Of a DNA stretch of 64,000 bases, positions 26,301-34,197 are shown in pieces. The notes under the pieces are model-generated. The model made no database searches and had not been told where the DNA came from. It worked only from the letters and a program-made list of their open reading frames with translations. The first letter of the stretch is position 1. Every line of letters starts with the position of its first letter. Position numbers and translations under genes: made by a program. Source of the stretch: Pseudomonas sp. TH41 (lineage in GTDB: Bacteria > Pseudomonadota > Gammaproteobacteria > Pseudomonadales > Pseudomonadaceae); assembly GCF_016650695.1 (NCBI RefSeq), contig NZ_JAEKFH010000006.1:372001-436000 (forward strand), in the 5' to 3' direction.

Positions 26301-28202
26301 GGACGTCGCGTCGCCAACCTTCAGTGACAGGGAAAACACGTCAGGCAGAAAACCGTTCAAGGCTGCTCGCTGCAAGCGTACCGGCGTATCGAGCACGGCG
26401 TTGATGATCGCCTGTGTCGTCGGAGCCAGGGAGCGCATGACGGTGTGCAGCTTCAATTCACTGCGCAATGCCGTTGACAGGGTGTGAGTGAAACTCGATT
26501 GCAAGCGTTCGATCGACGAATTGACGATTTGCTCCACCTCGGCAATCGTGCTGGTTTTTACCGGAATGACCGGGTGATTGTCGAGGCGTTGGTCGAGCGC
26601 CTGTTCAACGGCGGAGAGTCGTGCCAGCTGCTCGGTGGCCGACTCGGCGCGCACGGTGGCCGGTTGTGCGCTCCAGCGCTGGTCTGCGTGGGTACTCCAG
26701 CGTCCCGCGGCATCGGCAGCCAGTAGTCGATCGTCGATCAATCCCCGGACATCCAGTGCGTTGTCGAGCAGGGCATGGGGATCCTGCGTGCCTTCGCTTT
26801 CACGGTAACGGCTCAGCGCATGGGACAGGTTCTCCCGTTGCTTGCCCAGGATGTCGTCCATCAATTGCGCAAACACCGGGGCGGTGATGGGTTCACCGAT
26901 AATCACGCGCTCATCGGGCTTAAATGAAAGAAACGTGCCGCGTTCGTCCAACGACATGAAGTTGAGTAGCGTGTCTTCATGCCCTTCGCTTTTCATCATC
27001 TCCAGGAGGATTTTCCTGACGGCGGGCAGATCGCTCGTGGCCTCGATGCCTCTGGACTGGGTGTACAAAAAGCCCAGCGTGTCGCTGCTGCCGATCATCA
27101 CGGTCGAGGCCAGCTCCGCGTGATGCTTGAAGGGCGCGGTGACACGCACTTTTTCGATGTGCAGAGGATTGTTGGCACCAGGTTCGAGGCTGACGTTCAT
27201 CAGTCGCAGGTATTCCTGTGTCGTTAAAACACCTTCCTGACGCTGAAGTAAAAGTCTCCGGTGAAAGGTGTCACGCAACCCCTCGGCAAAAAATGTCGAG
27301 CGTGACAGTCCATTGCTCATCGGTGTGTTCCAGAACGTCTCGAGCAGGCTTTGCAAGTGAGGTGTAAAACTTTGCGCGATCTCTTTGACTGCGCTTTCCC
27401 AGGCCAGGTTGTCGGCCTCGCTGCTCACTTTGTGTCCAGGATTGGAAAAAGTCCTGGAATCGCCCATCGGCCACTGGTTGGTCAGGTAGTACTGCAGGAG
27501 GGCATCGCTCAGAGACAGCGAGGAAAGCGGGTGCAGGTACTCGCTTTCGTCGAAGGCTGAAACCGTTTTGATAAAGCTCTTCAGACGAGTCTGGCGCTGG
27601 TCCAGTGTGGGGAATGGTTTGAGCAGTGCGTTCTTGAGGGTTTCATCCAGCATGGATTGCAGTGTGGGCATCTTCAACAGCTCGCCCAACATTGTCTTGA
27701 GGTTCTGAGCCTGATTGTTCTCGAGGGTGAGCGCCTGGTCCTCGAAAATCCCGCCTTCGATTTCTTTCGTGGAAATGTCCGGTGCCGTTGCAGCGGGTAA
27801 AGCACAGCGTTGCTCGATGGAGAGAAAGCGCAGCAGCTCACGCTTGGCGGTGATCTGCGTCAACCACTCCTTAAGTTTGCTTTTGAGGTCTTCCATGTCC
27901 GCGCATTTGGTTAGGCCTTTCCACGGTGTGTAGAGCGTAACCTCACCTTTTTCGGACTGGCTCATGGCGAATGCGCCGGCCAAAGGTACATCCGGCTTGT
28001 CCGTTTCGCTCAGCAGCAGCTGGTAAACGTACATCGGTACTTTTTGCGCGGTACGGGCGGCCTTGGTCGCCAGGTAAATGTTCTTCAACCACGTCAGGTC
28101 GTCGATCGTGAAGGCGAGCGCTTTCTCGCGATCGCCAGGTTGTTTGGCCATGGAGGCAAGCTCTGCCTCGTCGAAAAAATACGGCAGTGGGAGCGTTGTC
28201 AT
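23379..28202 (-). CDS. Large toxin-like protein (DUF6543/dermonecrotic-type) with C-terminal HEVSH metallopeptidase motif
   Basis: A 1607-residue protein of the large, Pseudomonas-typical toxin-like group often labelled dermonecrotic toxin domain (DUF6543). It starts MTTLPLPYFFDEAELASMAK and shows long helical stretches; no signal peptide is seen. Near the C-terminus the motif HEVSH at residues 1472-1476 followed by GNTEDIAY (Asp1483) fits the zinc-binding HExxH plus distal Asp of aspzincin (M35-like) metallopeptidases. The predicted role is a delivered effector or toxin with protease activity. It stands alone, without a chaperone, secretion or immunity gene next to it. ATG at 28202. The family name is from memory of related proteins; the motif is seen directly. 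Confidence 0.75.
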   Translation of the reverse strand: MTTLPLPYFFDEAELASMAKQPGDREKALAFTIDDLTWLKNIYLATKAARTAQKVPMYVYQLLLSETDKPDVPLAGAFAMSQSEKGEVTLYTPWKGLTKCADMEDLKSKLKEWLTQITAKRELLRFLSIEQRCALPAATAPDISTKEIEGGIFEDQALTLENNQAQNLKTMLGELLKMPTLQSMLDETLKNALLKPFPTLDQRQTRLKSFIKTVSAFDESEYLHPLSSLSLSDALLQYYLTNQWPMGDSRTFSNPGHKVSSEADNLAWESAVKEIAQSFTPHLQSLLETFWNTPMSNGLSRSTFFAEGLRDTFHRRLLLQRQEGVLTTQEYLRLMNVSLEPGANNPLHIEKVRVTAPFKHHAELASTVMIGSSDTLGFLYTQSRGIEATSDLPAVRKILLEMMKSEGHEDTLLNFMSLDERGTFLSFKPDERVIIGEPITAPVFAQLMDDILGKQRENLSHALSRYRESEGTQDPHALLDNALDVRGLIDDRLLAADAAGRWSTHADQRWSAQPATVRAESATEQLARLSAVEQALDQRLDNHPVIPVKTSTIAEVEQIVNSSIERLQSSFTHTLSTALRSELKLHTVMRSLAPTTQAIINAVLDTPVRLQRAALNGFLPDVFSLSLKVGDATSLLKLASCFVLTERGGLDPTHSGKAILWTPALGFEAFITLKPLLAELERRLKDENDRTSLLENLGRSERLPGQTYTFAPLQRIDDNFFDHVQKPYLQLDKACVTRALATRVPETALASLLKLVALRQPMTGLVRATDIARSLTTQQKLPAWLAKASVEDQILHGELLQQYLNHVAEDKDYLTGIRSLARTAHDEVEKQLKADNFEIDPDKVQIQISTRPRSATSPQTLTDFALTHFKDLDNTHFKLVSLDTTVIPEDMDQSYIRDLIRNLNLGEHQKKALNEAFADSQANAADRRKRFCAQLPWQLLHYAHSEKLQERLSKTGFDLIRQVMDMPDAIARATVEGAHAIIRPLEFLGIKSDQTIKVPGVYLIGSSVDSTAPQVLIAPHSPRHGLREYKDETQLLAELKTRGELLDWVVMNLPPADRLHLQNRMSTTSNRLTEVTLASNPIKGNLFKHLFNDNAELLARLLGCQSDDKKHSEWATIKHVLGEDLREAFTFLAGKLAYPLTVWRSYRDIKQSAEDLQMHKWGAAIKAFISGIAQLATLRQSMDTQLQLPSTTRASAPQTPAIPLKWHDIDVTAPVRTQLKRHESIDIDLGSLTLDSTLGLYTDPSTKKHYRPVEGKVYPVAQHDTRWRIGDTKNRGPYLRQNASRQWVLDKGTPAPRFSLINRFQNALMVLESMNVEAHGMPQIRQIFPRKARQIEQALDLATTYAWNSVRNLQLLKATDDTVTPVHQLIKDFIDVPAVLPAHVEKLEKMLGDIFAALLDPSLRKPNSRRFVVGSLLDRTDESFGFTLLNDPKQKIYLTERFFSPRFDVYRPHLSDAAFPINTHARAATLIHEVSHLHGNTEDIAYLDSGRPFVDLIGTASPAATDLKTALTELQDTALSTKTPYTQLFNVLNPDNGEWEDLGSTVNDDTDRVKDHILSLTGQDNLAGARTIFKKDPMIRLAVQLANADSVTWLISHLGRQLHTSIP

Positions 28203-28431
28203 GTGTTTCCTCGAGTGCTGCCATGGGTAGGCAAGCGCAGGTCGTTAAGTCGAGGAAAAACAGTAAGGTCTGTGGAAGGTTGTAGTGCGGTACATATTGC
28301 TTGCATCGAACAGGCGGTCGAGACTTGACAGGACGCCGGTAAAACAGCGCTTAATCGGCGACTGCTTTTGGTTGCCCTGCAACCGCGTTCCACCCTGTTG
28401 CCCGTACTCAATAATAAAACTGGAGCTTCAG

Positions 28432-29469
28432 ATGACCGCTACACCCAAAATGGCCACGCAAACCCTCGATTTCGAGGCGCTCGTTGTTTTGCTTGAACAG
28501 ATTTTCCTGCGCCATGGCACATCCGCCGATGTCGCCAGAACACTGGCGCTCAACTGCGCTGGCGCCGAACGCGATGGCGCCCACAGCCATGGTGTGTTCC
28601 GTATTCCCGGTTATGTGTCGACGCTGAAAAGCGGCTGGGTCAATGGCCTTGCCGTGCCGGTGGTCGAGGATGTGGCCTCGGGTTTTGTTCGTGTCGACGC
28701 GGGCAACGGTTTCGCCCAACCAGCCCTCGCGGCGGCACGCGCGTTGCTTGTGGAAAAGGCCCGCAGTGCCGGCATTGCAGTGCTGGCGATCCGCAATTCC
28801 CATCACTTCGCCGCCTTGTGGCCGGATGTCGAACCTTTCGCCTACGAAGGGTTGGTGGCGCTGAGTGTGGTCAACAGCATGACCTGCGTGGTGCCGCATG
28901 GCGCTGATCGCCCATTGTTCGGGACCAACCCGATTGCCTTCGCCGCGCCTCGGGCGGACGGTGAGCCGATTGTCTTCGATCTGGCCACCAGCGCCATTGC
29001 CCATGGCGATGTGCAGATCGCCGCGCGCAAGGGCGAGCGCTTGCCGGCGGGCATGGGCGTGGACAGCCTGGGTCAGCCGACGCAGGATCCGAAAGCGATT
29101 CTGGAAGGGGGGGCGTTGCTGCCGTTCGGTGGGCATAAAGGTTCGGCGCTGTCGATGATGGTGGAACTGCTCGCGGCGGCGTTGACCGGCGGCAATTTCT
29201 CCTTCGAGTTCGATTGGTCGAACCATCCGGGGGCCAAGACACCCTGGACTGGCCAGCTGTTGATCGTTATCGACCCGAGCAAGGCCGCCGGGCAGAATTT
29301 TGCCGAGCGCAGTCAGGAACTGGTCCGGCAGATGCACGGCGTAGGGCTTAAGCGTTTGCCGGGTGACCGACGACATCATCAGCGGGCCAAGACCAACGCT
29401 GATGGCATTCATCTCGACGCGGAAACACTGGCGAACCTGCGGGAGCTGGCAGGGCTTACCGAGGCGTGA
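28432..29469 (+). CDS. dpkA: Delta1-piperideine-2-carboxylate / pyrroline-2-carboxylate reductase
   Basis: A 345-residue member of the malate/L-lactate dehydrogenase type-2 family. It closely follows DpkA of P. putida and P. syringae through ERDGAHSHGVFRIPGYVSTL, NSHHFAALWPDVEPFA and VVNSMTCVVPHG. It reduces cyclic imines from D-lysine and D-proline catabolism to L-pipecolate and L-proline with NADPH. The catalytic His lies in AHSHG and the cofactor site near LPFGGHKGSALSMM. ATG at 28432 has TGGAG eight bases upstream; the open frame before it is not used. It is not in an operon. Confidence 0.93.
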   Translation: MTATPKMATQTLDFEALVVLLEQIFLRHGTSADVARTLALNCAGAERDGAHSHGVFRIPGYVSTLKSGWVNGLAVPVVEDVASGFVRVDAGNGFAQPALAAARALLVEKARSAGIAVLAIRNSHHFAALWPDVEPFAYEGLVALSVVNSMTCVVPHGADRPLFGTNPIAFAAPRADGEPIVFDLATSAIAHGDVQIAARKGERLPAGMGVDSLGQPTQDPKAILEGGALLPFGGHKGSALSMMVELLAAALTGGNFSFEFDWSNHPGAKTPWTGQLLIVIDPSKAAGQNFAERSQELVRQMHGVGLKRLPGDRRHHQRAKTNADGIHLDAETLANLRELAGLTEA

Positions 29470-29481
29470 CAAACATCATCA

Positions 29482-29581
29482 TGTAGGAGCGAGCTTGCTC
29501 GCGATGGACTTGTGAACAACGCATGTATTCAGGAAGAACGCGTTATCGTTAACGACCATCGCGAGCAAGCTCGCTCCTACA
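29482..29581. repeat. REPIN
   Basis: Inverted pair of TGTAGGAGCGAGCTTGCTCG units around a spacer containing CGTTATCGTTAACG. It lies between dpkA and the convergent DUF883 gene. Confidence 0.9.
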
Positions 29582-29594
29582 AAAGCAGAGCCTA

Positions 29595-29912
29595 TTAGCG
29601 CCGACCCAGCAACAATCCGACCACCAGGCCGAAGCCTGCGGAGATGGCCACGGTTTGCCACGGATGACCACCGATGTAGGTTTCGGTCGCGTCGACGGCG
29701 GGTTTCGTCCGATCACGCACACGGGTCACCGAATCCATTGCCTGCTGGAGTTTCTGGGCGATTTGCCCACGCAGTGTCTCGGCTTCCTCACCGACCAGTG
29801 AGGCGCTGCTCTTGAGCAGTTTTTCCGACTCTTCTATCAGAGCCTGAAGTTCACTGAAGGCCTGATCCTTGATTTGGTCTTCGGCGACTTGTGCGGCGGT
29901 TCTTCGGGCCAT
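29595..29912 (-). CDS. DUF883 (ElaB/YqjD-like) membrane-anchored protein
   Basis: A 105-residue protein of the ElaB/YqjD group. A long coiled-coil helix (DQIKDQAFSELQALIEESEKLLKSSASLVGEEAETL, split over two heptad runs) is followed by a C-terminal transmembrane anchor (VAISAGFGLVVGLLLGRR). In E. coli such proteins sit in the inner membrane, bind ribosomes and are induced in stationary phase. The start at 29912 has AAGGAG before it; the longer frame to 30026 is not supported. Confidence 0.9.
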   Translation of the reverse strand: MARRTAAQVAEDQIKDQAFSELQALIEESEKLLKSSASLVGEEAETLRGQIAQKLQQAMDSVTRVRDRTKPAVDATETYIGGHPWQTVAISAGFGLVVGLLLGRR

Positions 29913-30076
29913 TGGAGTACTCCTTGCGGTGAATGGGCAGTGAACAATGGAGTCTGGCGCACCTGTAAAAGTTGCAGCCATTTTGCGCGAAAACGCCGTC
30001 CGGCAGGAAAATCCAGCGCAGGACATTTCCTTCTACAGTGTAAGATGTCGCCTATTTTACGCAGCAGGTAACCCCC

Positions 30077-30328
30077 ATGAGCTTCAATCTGGCCGACAAA
30101 CCCCTTGCCGAGCGCGCTGCGCTTGAAGATGAGAAATCCCGCCTGTTTGATCTTTGGCAAAGCAACCTGGGTAAATCCAAAGGCGAAGCCGCACGGTTGT
30201 TCGGTGAGCGCGCCAAACGCAAAGGCAAATGGGCCGAGTGGGTCCGCGCTGAACTCGATGGCATGTCGCCGCCGGAATTCGCGAACATGGTGCGCAGTGA
30301 AGTCAATCGCCTGATGGCTGCCAAGTAA
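30077..30328 (+). CDS. Conserved small hypothetical protein (83 aa)
   Basis: A short cytoplasmic, helical and basic protein (MSFNLADKPLAERAALEDEK...) with no recognised motif. It has an AGCAGGTAACCCCC leader as a plausible ribosome-binding site. The pattern LFGERAKRKGKWAEWVRAEL is consistent with an amphipathic helical protein. Divergent from the DUF883 gene. Function unknown. Confidence 0.7.
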   Translation: MSFNLADKPLAERAALEDEKSRLFDLWQSNLGKSKGEAARLFGERAKRKGKWAEWVRAELDGMSPPEFANMVRSEVNRLMAAK

Positions 30329-30348
30329 ATTTCTGCTGACGCCTTCCC

Positions 30349-30432
30349 TGTAGGAGCTGCCGCAGGCAGCGATCTTTTGATTCTGCCTTTAAAAACAAGA
30401 TCAAAAGATCGCAGCCTTCGGCAGCTCCTACA
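30349..30432. repeat. REPIN (AGGAGCTGCCG type)
   Basis: Inverted pair TGTAGGAGCTGCCGCAGGCA / GCCTTCGGCAGCTCCTACA with inner GATCTTTTGAT arms. It abuts and truncates the LysR remnant on its left. Confidence 0.85.
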
Positions 30433-30840
30433 CAATCGCTCGGCAAACCCGCCGGCGGTAATCGCCAGATCGATGCTGCGTTCGATCAACGCCTGGGCGA
30501 CGATCTGGCTGTGGATCTGACGAAAGATCAGCCGTAGCTTCGGCGCCGTCGTTGCAATGTGCTCGATCTAGCGCCGACCGTAGGCGATCTCGAAATCATC
30601 CGATAAACCCACCGTGACCGAGCGGCCGTCGTAATGATCAGCGGCGGGGTCAACCATCGCCAGGCTCTGCCGGCATTTGTTCAACGCCTCGCTGACCACC
30701 GGTTTTAGTTGATAGGCCTTGAGCGTCGGGGCAAGGCCTCGACCGGTACGCACGAATAATTGATCGCCATACAGCGCCCGCAGCCGGCGCAACGCCGCGC
30801 TGACTGCGATTGCGTCACGCCCAGGCGAAGCGCAGCCCGG
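30433..30840 (-). pseudogene. Degenerate LysR-family regulator gene
   Basis: Minus-strand reading shows LysR pieces in order: RAALRLGVTQS, then in another frame AVSAALRRLRALYGDQLFVR, then GLSDDFEIAYGRR. A TAG at 30568-30570 breaks the frame, after which IEHIATTAPKLRLIFRQIHS...LIERSIDLAITAGGFAE continues in the same frame. At least one 1-bp loss (before AVSAALRR) and one nonsense change have occurred. The 5' end is missing where the KfrA-like tail begins, and the 3' end stops at the REPIN. It is clearly non-functional. Confidence 0.85.
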
Positions 30841-31005
30841 CTGGAGTCGATCCAGGTCGAGCTCGGTCAAACACAGCAGCGTGCCGCAGCACAGCAGGCC
30901 CGGGCTGAAACTCTGGAGCAGCAACTGACGCAGGTGCGTCAGGTTCCCGCCGCCAAGCGCAAGCCGCGGAGCCGAAAATCCACGGCGTCGAAGAGTGATC
31001 CCTGA
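30841..31005 (+). pseudogene. 3' remnant of a KfrA-like coiled-coil gene
   Basis: The last 54 codons of what looks like a KfrA/plasmid-replication-region-type DNA-binding protein: heptad-like LESIQVELGQTQQRAAAQQ and ETLEQQLTQ, then a basic tail (AAKRKPRSRKSTASKSDP) and TGA. It is antisense to the broken LysR gene, so the two meet at a rearrangement junction near 30840. The N-terminal HTH part is absent from this window. Confidence 0.6.
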
Positions 31006-31023
31006 GGATGATGCGGCATCGTC

Positions 31024-31184
31024 GAACTGATGTGGCTGACCGGGCGTTTGATGCCTGATTAAAGACCATCGCCAACTTCCGAAAAGACCACAGCAAGGCC
31101 ATCCGAGGTGTCTGCCGCCAGTTCGTTGTGCTGTGTCAGTAGTTGGGACTGTTCGGAGAAAGTCTGGTCGCCATAGACGGCAGA
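31024..31184 (+). mobile_element. Decayed IS transposase fragment
   Basis: Reading with one frameshift and one stop gives ELMWLTGRLMPD, then KTIANFRKDHSKAIRGVCRQ and LGLFGESLVAIDG. This pattern is typical of the N-terminal part of IS1182/IS5-type transposases, where ...DFKTIANFRKDN...R..C is conserved. No inverted repeats or flanking duplications are visible. It is a dead fragment. Confidence 0.7.
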
Positions 31185-31268
31185 AAAATACGTACTCAAT
31201 CAAAACAGCAATCGCCTATAAGGCCCCCAGCCAACCTTTCACCAAACCTTAACCAAACGTTTATTCCA

Positions 31269-31313
31269 GCGTCATGTGCAAGTCATAGGTCTGACACAGC
31301 CCCTGCCTAAAGT
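31269..31313 (+). promoter_or_regulatory. Pho box and phn promoter
   Basis: Three 7-bp PhoB half-sites on an 11-bp period: GCGTCAT, AAGTCAT and CTGACAC at 31269-31297. They follow the CTGTCAT consensus. A -10-like TAAAGT lies at 31308-31313, ten bases past the box, the usual distance for PhoB-activated promoters that lack a -35. The operon's first gene starts 54 bp further. Confidence 0.85.
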
Positions 31314-31366
31314 TGGTTGAACTCCAATGCGGCCAGGGACGGCTGTTCAACCTGACAGAGAAGCCC

Positions 31367-32200
31367 ATGAACGCAGCTATCCATGTCGATCATCTGAACA
31401 AGACCTTTGCACGTAAAACCGCACTGGTTGACCTCGAACTCACCATCGCGACCGGTGAGATGGTCGCGCTGATTGGCGCTTCCGGCTCCGGCAAATCCAC
31501 TTTGTTACGGCACCTCGCGGGGCTGGCCTGTTGCGATCGCAACAGCGGCGGCAGCGTCAAGGTACTGGGGCGGGAAGTGCAGTCCTCCGGACGGCTCAAT
31601 GGCAAGGTGCGGCGCTTGCGTGCCGACATCGGCTACATCTTCCAGCAGTTCAATCTGGTCAACCGCCTGAGCGTGCTCGATAACGTGCTGCTCGGTTGCC
31701 TGGGACGCATGCCACGCTGGCGGGGCAATTTGGGCCTGTTCAATGCCGAGGAAAAGCAGTTTGCCCTCGAGTCTCTGGACCGTGTCGGCCTGGTCGATCT
31801 GGCGGAGCAGCGCGCATCCACCTTGTCCGGCGGCCAACAACAGCGCGTGGCGATTGCCCGGGCGCTGACCCAACGCGCCGAGGTCATTCTGGCCGATGAA
31901 CCGATCGCCTCCCTGGACCCGGAATCGGCGCGCAAGGTCATGGAAATCCTCGCCGACATCAATCGCCGCGACGGCAAGACCGTGGTGGTGACCCTGCATC
32001 AAGTGGATTACGCCACACGTTATTGCCCGCGTGCCGTGGCGCTCAAGGGCGGACGTATTCATTTCGATGGCCGTGCTACCGAGCTGAGCGGCCAGTTCCT
32101 CAACGATTTGTACGGTGCCGACATCGACACCAGCCTCATGTGCTCCGACCAGCTTCGCCCTGCTGAAGCCGCCCCCCGGCTGGTGTTGGCGCGCGCGTGA
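31367..32200 (+). CDS. phnC: Phosphonate ABC transporter ATPase PhnC
   Basis: A 277-residue ABC ATPase that powers phosphonate import with PhnD and PhnE. Walker A is GASGSGKST, the signature LSGGQQQRVAIARAL, and Walker B VILADEPIASLDPESA. The start ATG at 31367 begins MNAAIHVDHLNKTF, a normal PhnC start; the open frame to 31313 is not used. It is first gene of the phn operon behind the Pho box, so expression is expected under phosphate limitation. Confidence 0.95.
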   Translation: MNAAIHVDHLNKTFARKTALVDLELTIATGEMVALIGASGSGKSTLLRHLAGLACCDRNSGGSVKVLGREVQSSGRLNGKVRRLRADIGYIFQQFNLVNRLSVLDNVLLGCLGRMPRWRGNLGLFNAEEKQFALESLDRVGLVDLAEQRASTLSGGQQQRVAIARALTQRAEVILADEPIASLDPESARKVMEILADINRRDGKTVVVTLHQVDYATRYCPRAVALKGGRIHFDGRATELSGQFLNDLYGADIDTSLMCSDQLRPAEAAPRLVLARA

Positions 32201-32243
32201 CTACCCCGGATTACCCAACCGTTCACCCACAGGAAACCTTTTC

Positions 32244-33257
32244 ATGTTGAACCGTATCGGTCGCGTTTTTGCTGGCGCAGCACTGCTCGCCAGCTGTGTG
32301 CTGGGCACTGCCCAGGCTGAAGAAAAAGCCATCAACTTCGGGATCATGTCCACCGAGTCCTCGCAGAACCTCAAGAGCATCTGGCAGCCGTTCCTGGATG
32401 ACATGCAGAAGCAGACCGGCCTGAGGATCAATGCCACGTTCGCGTCCGACTATGCCGGGCTGATCCAGGGCATGCGCTTCAACAAAGTCGACATCGCCTG
32501 GCTGGGCAACAAGGCTGCCATCGAAGCGGTGGACCGCTCCAACGGCGAGATATTCGCCCAGACCGCCGCTGCCACCGGTGCTGCCGGCTACTGGAGTCTG
32601 TTGATCGCGCGCAAGGACAGTCCGATCAACTCCGTCGATGACATGCTGAAGAACGCCAAGACCCTGACCTTCGGTAACGGCGATCCGAACTCCACCTCGG
32701 GCTACCTGGTGCCGGGCTACTACGTGTTCGCCAAGAACAACGTCGATGCCGCCACCGCGTTCAAACGCACCCTCAACTCCAGCCATGAGGTCAATGCCTT
32801 GAGCGTGGCCAAGGGCCAACTGGATGTGGCGACCTTCAACACCGAAAGCTGGGACCGTCTGGAAGTCACTCAGCCGGACAAGGCAGCACTGCTCAAGGTG
32901 ATCTGGAAGTCGCCGATGATTCCCGCCGACCCGCTGGTGTGGAGCAAGGCACTGAGCGACAGCGAGAAGGCCAAGATCCGCGATTTCATCTTCAGCTACG
33001 GCGACACCGACTCCGAGAAAGCCGTGCTCAAGGGCATGCAGCTGGGCAAGTTCCTGAAATCCAGCGACGACCAACTGTTGCCGATCCGTCAGCTTGAGTT
33101 GTTCAAGCAGCGCACCACGATCAGCGCCGACGACAAACTGGAAGCCGCCGACAAGGCCAAGAAACTGGCCGACATCGATGCCGAGCTGGCCAAGCTGCAA
33201 GAGCGCATCACCTTGCTCGACAAAACCGCTGACAAAAAATCCGCAGCCAACGGCTAA
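32244..33257 (+). CDS. phnD: Phosphonate-binding periplasmic protein PhnD
   Basis: A 337-residue substrate-binding protein with a signal peptide (MLNRIGRVFAGAALLASCVLGTAQA). Family features include NFGIMSTESSQNLKSIWQPF, the YAGLIQGMRFNKVDIAWLG segment and FGNGDPNSTSGYLVPGYYVF, whose Thr/Ser residues bind the phosphonate group in PhnD. It delivers phosphonates to the PhnE permease. ATG at 32244 with AGGAA upstream, 43 bp after phnC. A REPIN follows its stop, inside the operon. Confidence 0.95.
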   Translation: MLNRIGRVFAGAALLASCVLGTAQAEEKAINFGIMSTESSQNLKSIWQPFLDDMQKQTGLRINATFASDYAGLIQGMRFNKVDIAWLGNKAAIEAVDRSNGEIFAQTAAATGAAGYWSLLIARKDSPINSVDDMLKNAKTLTFGNGDPNSTSGYLVPGYYVFAKNNVDAATAFKRTLNSSHEVNALSVAKGQLDVATFNTESWDRLEVTQPDKAALLKVIWKSPMIPADPLVWSKALSDSEKAKIRDFIFSYGDTDSEKAVLKGMQLGKFLKSSDDQLLPIRQLELFKQRTTISADDKLEAADKAKKLADIDAELAKLQERITLLDKTADKKSAANG

Positions 33258-33261
33258 CGAG

Positions 33262-33351
33262 TGTGGGAGCGGGCTTGCTCGCGAAAGCGGTGTGTCATTC
33301 AACAAATATGGCGACTGGTACACCGCATTCGCGAGCAAGCCCGCTCCCACA
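33262..33351. repeat. REPIN inside the phn operon
   Basis: Inverted pair of TGTGGGAGCGGGCTTGCTCG and its near reverse complement, between phnD and phnE. Such hairpins between a binding protein gene and its permease often stabilise the upstream mRNA and lower downstream expression. Confidence 0.9.
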
Positions 33352-33397
33352 GGGTTTCGCATCAGCCAACGCATTCGGAAATTTTTAGAGAATCCTC

Positions 33398-34180
33398 ATG
33401 ACCACTCTCCACGCTGAAGCTGTCGGCAAGCGTACCTGGCCGCAGTACGCCGGTTGGGGCCTGTTCCTGGTCCTGCTGGTCTGGGCCTGGCACGGCGCCG
33501 AGATGAACCCGATGGCGCTGTACCGCGACTCCGGAAACATGGCGACCTTCGCCGCTGATTTCTTCCCGCCGGACTTCCATGAATGGCGCTCGTACCTCAA
33601 GGAAATGATCGTCACCGTTCAAATCGCCCTTTGGGGCACAGTGTTGGCGATTGTCTGTTCGATTCCCCTGGGGATTCTGTGCTCGGAAAACATCACACCC
33701 TGGTGGATTCACCAGCCGCTGCGTCGGGTGATGGACGCTTTCCGTTCGATCAACGAAATGGTCTTCGCCATGTTGTTTGTGGTGGCCGTCGGACTGGGAC
33801 CGTTTGCCGGTGTACTGGCGCTGTGGATCAGCACCACCGGTGTGCTTGCCAAGCTGTTTGCCGAAGCGGTCGAGGCCATCGACCCGGGCCCGGTTGAAGG
33901 CGTTCGTGCCACTGGTGCCAGCGCGCTGCAAGAGGTGATCTACGGGATCATTCCGCAAGTGATGCCGCTGTGGGTGTCGTACGCGCTGTACCGCTTCGAG
34001 GCCAACGTGCGTTCGGCGACGGTGGTGGGAATGGTCGGTGCCGGTGGGATCGGGGTGATTCTCTGGGAAAACATCCGCGCCTTCCAGTTCGTGCAGACCT
34101 GTGCGGTGCTGCTGGTGATCATCGTGGTGGTGAGCCTGATCGACATCCTGTCGCAACGCCTGCGCAAGCAGTTCATCTGA
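33398..34180 (+). CDS. phnE: Phosphonate ABC transporter permease PhnE
   Basis: A 260-residue inner-membrane permease of the binding-protein-dependent family. It has about six transmembrane helices, and the EAA-type loop (EAVEAIDPGPVEGVRATGASALQ) that contacts PhnC. ATG at 33398. A single permease gene is present, so the channel is probably a homodimer. The gene is 140 bp after phnD because of the REPIN. It is followed closely by phnF. Confidence 0.95.
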   Translation: MTTLHAEAVGKRTWPQYAGWGLFLVLLVWAWHGAEMNPMALYRDSGNMATFAADFFPPDFHEWRSYLKEMIVTVQIALWGTVLAIVCSIPLGILCSENITPWWIHQPLRRVMDAFRSINEMVFAMLFVVAVGLGPFAGVLALWISTTGVLAKLFAEAVEAIDPGPVEGVRATGASALQEVIYGIIPQVMPLWVSYALYRFEANVRSATVVGMVGAGGIGVILWENIRAFQFVQTCAVLLVIIVVVSLIDILSQRLRKQFI

Positions 34181-34197
34181 ATTTCGGAGGGGTGCCC

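Noticed and set aside
30568..31203. 211-codon minus-strand frame
   Set aside because: Part of it is the broken LysR gene; the upstream portion is antisense to the KfrA-like tail and the transposase scrap, so it is not one gene.
32223..33374. 383-codon minus-strand frame over phnD
   Set aside because: Shadow of phnD extended through the REPIN.
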